Origin: Brachypodius melanocephalos
Lineage: Eukaryota; Chordata; Aves; Passeriformes; Pycnonotidae
NCBI GenBank assembly: GCA_013398615.1
Contig: VZSR01001459.1
Span: 11,468,497-11,532,496 of the forward strand
Reading direction: 5' to 3'
Length of the DNA stretch: 64,000 bases
Both the position numbers and the translations under genes were made by a program. Positions 63,972 to 64,000 of this stretch are shown piece after piece. Under the pieces are notes generated by a model. The model saw only the letters and a program-made list of their open reading frames with translations. It made no database searches and was not told the DNA's origin. The stretch's first letter is position 1; every line of letters starts with the position of its first letter.

Positions 63972-64000
<29 letters not shown>
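63972..64000 (+). repeat. Poly-T run reaching the window edge
   Basis: At least 29 consecutive T bases, cut by the end of the window. It may be a minus-strand poly-A tail or a low-complexity sequence next to an assembly break. Confidence 0.9.

Larger units (their letters stand above)
51731..64000. other. Region upstream of FGD5, no gene recognised
   Basis: About 12.3 kb beyond the promoter contains only short, random-looking open frames, an AT dinucleotide tract at 59.16 kb, a small palindrome at 59.64 kb and a poly-T end. The stretches at 56.7-57.15 kb and 60.24-60.6 kb look like candidate conserved non-coding DNA. In mammals C3orf20 and CCDC174 lie on this side of FGD5; I could recognise neither here. 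Confidence 0.6.

Noticed and set aside
1..64000. tRNA, rRNA, CRISPR or viral genes
   Set aside because: None was recognised by eye on either strand. A tRNAscan or Infernal run would be needed to exclude degraded copies.

Overview
This looks like a piece of a bird nuclear genome. CR1 LINE fragments carry the typical avian 3' end, including tandem copies of an ATTCTATGA-type octamer on the minus strand. The one recognisable protein gene is split into many small vertebrate-type exons. I cannot name the species. There is no sign of bacterial, plasmid or viral organisation.

The window is dominated by one gene on the minus strand, FGD5 (FYVE, RhoGEF and PH domain-containing protein 5). It is a guanine-nucleotide exchange factor for Rho-family GTPases, best known from endothelial and blood stem cells in mammals. 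I assembled ten coding exons by splice site, reading phase and remembered similarity to human FGD5 and FGD6. In transcription order they are 50880-50868, 43628-40688, 22489-22360, 19639-19581, 19470-19440, 7314-7166, 5373-5217, 4794-4707, 2277-2227 and 698-640. All nine junctions keep phase and give a continuous reading frame of 1226 residues. It comprises an N-terminal proline-rich and very acidic region, a basic and phospho-motif region, and essentially the whole DH (RhoGEF) domain. The PH, FYVE and second PH domains must lie beyond position 1, outside the window.

Layout: 1-22 kb holds the DH-domain exons and their introns; 22-41 kb is the large second intron; 40.7-43.6 kb is the single giant exon; 43.6-50.9 kb is intron 1; about 50.4-51.7 kb is a CpG-rich promoter with exon 1 and a 230-base assembly gap; 51.7-64 kb is upstream sequence in which I find no gene. 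The introns hold three CR1 fragments, all in the same orientation as FGD5, and several simple repeats.

Most interesting points: an N-terminus encoded by a tiny first exon that adds a second KPPxAPKPK motif and resembles the start of the paralogue FGD6; a 120-codon in-frame open extension upstream of that start, running to a stop in the TATA-like element; a required GC-AG intron in the DH domain; a 31-nt microexon; a perfect 22-bp inverted repeat in intron 3; and a pair of YY1-type sites in intron 5. I found no wholly new biological system here.
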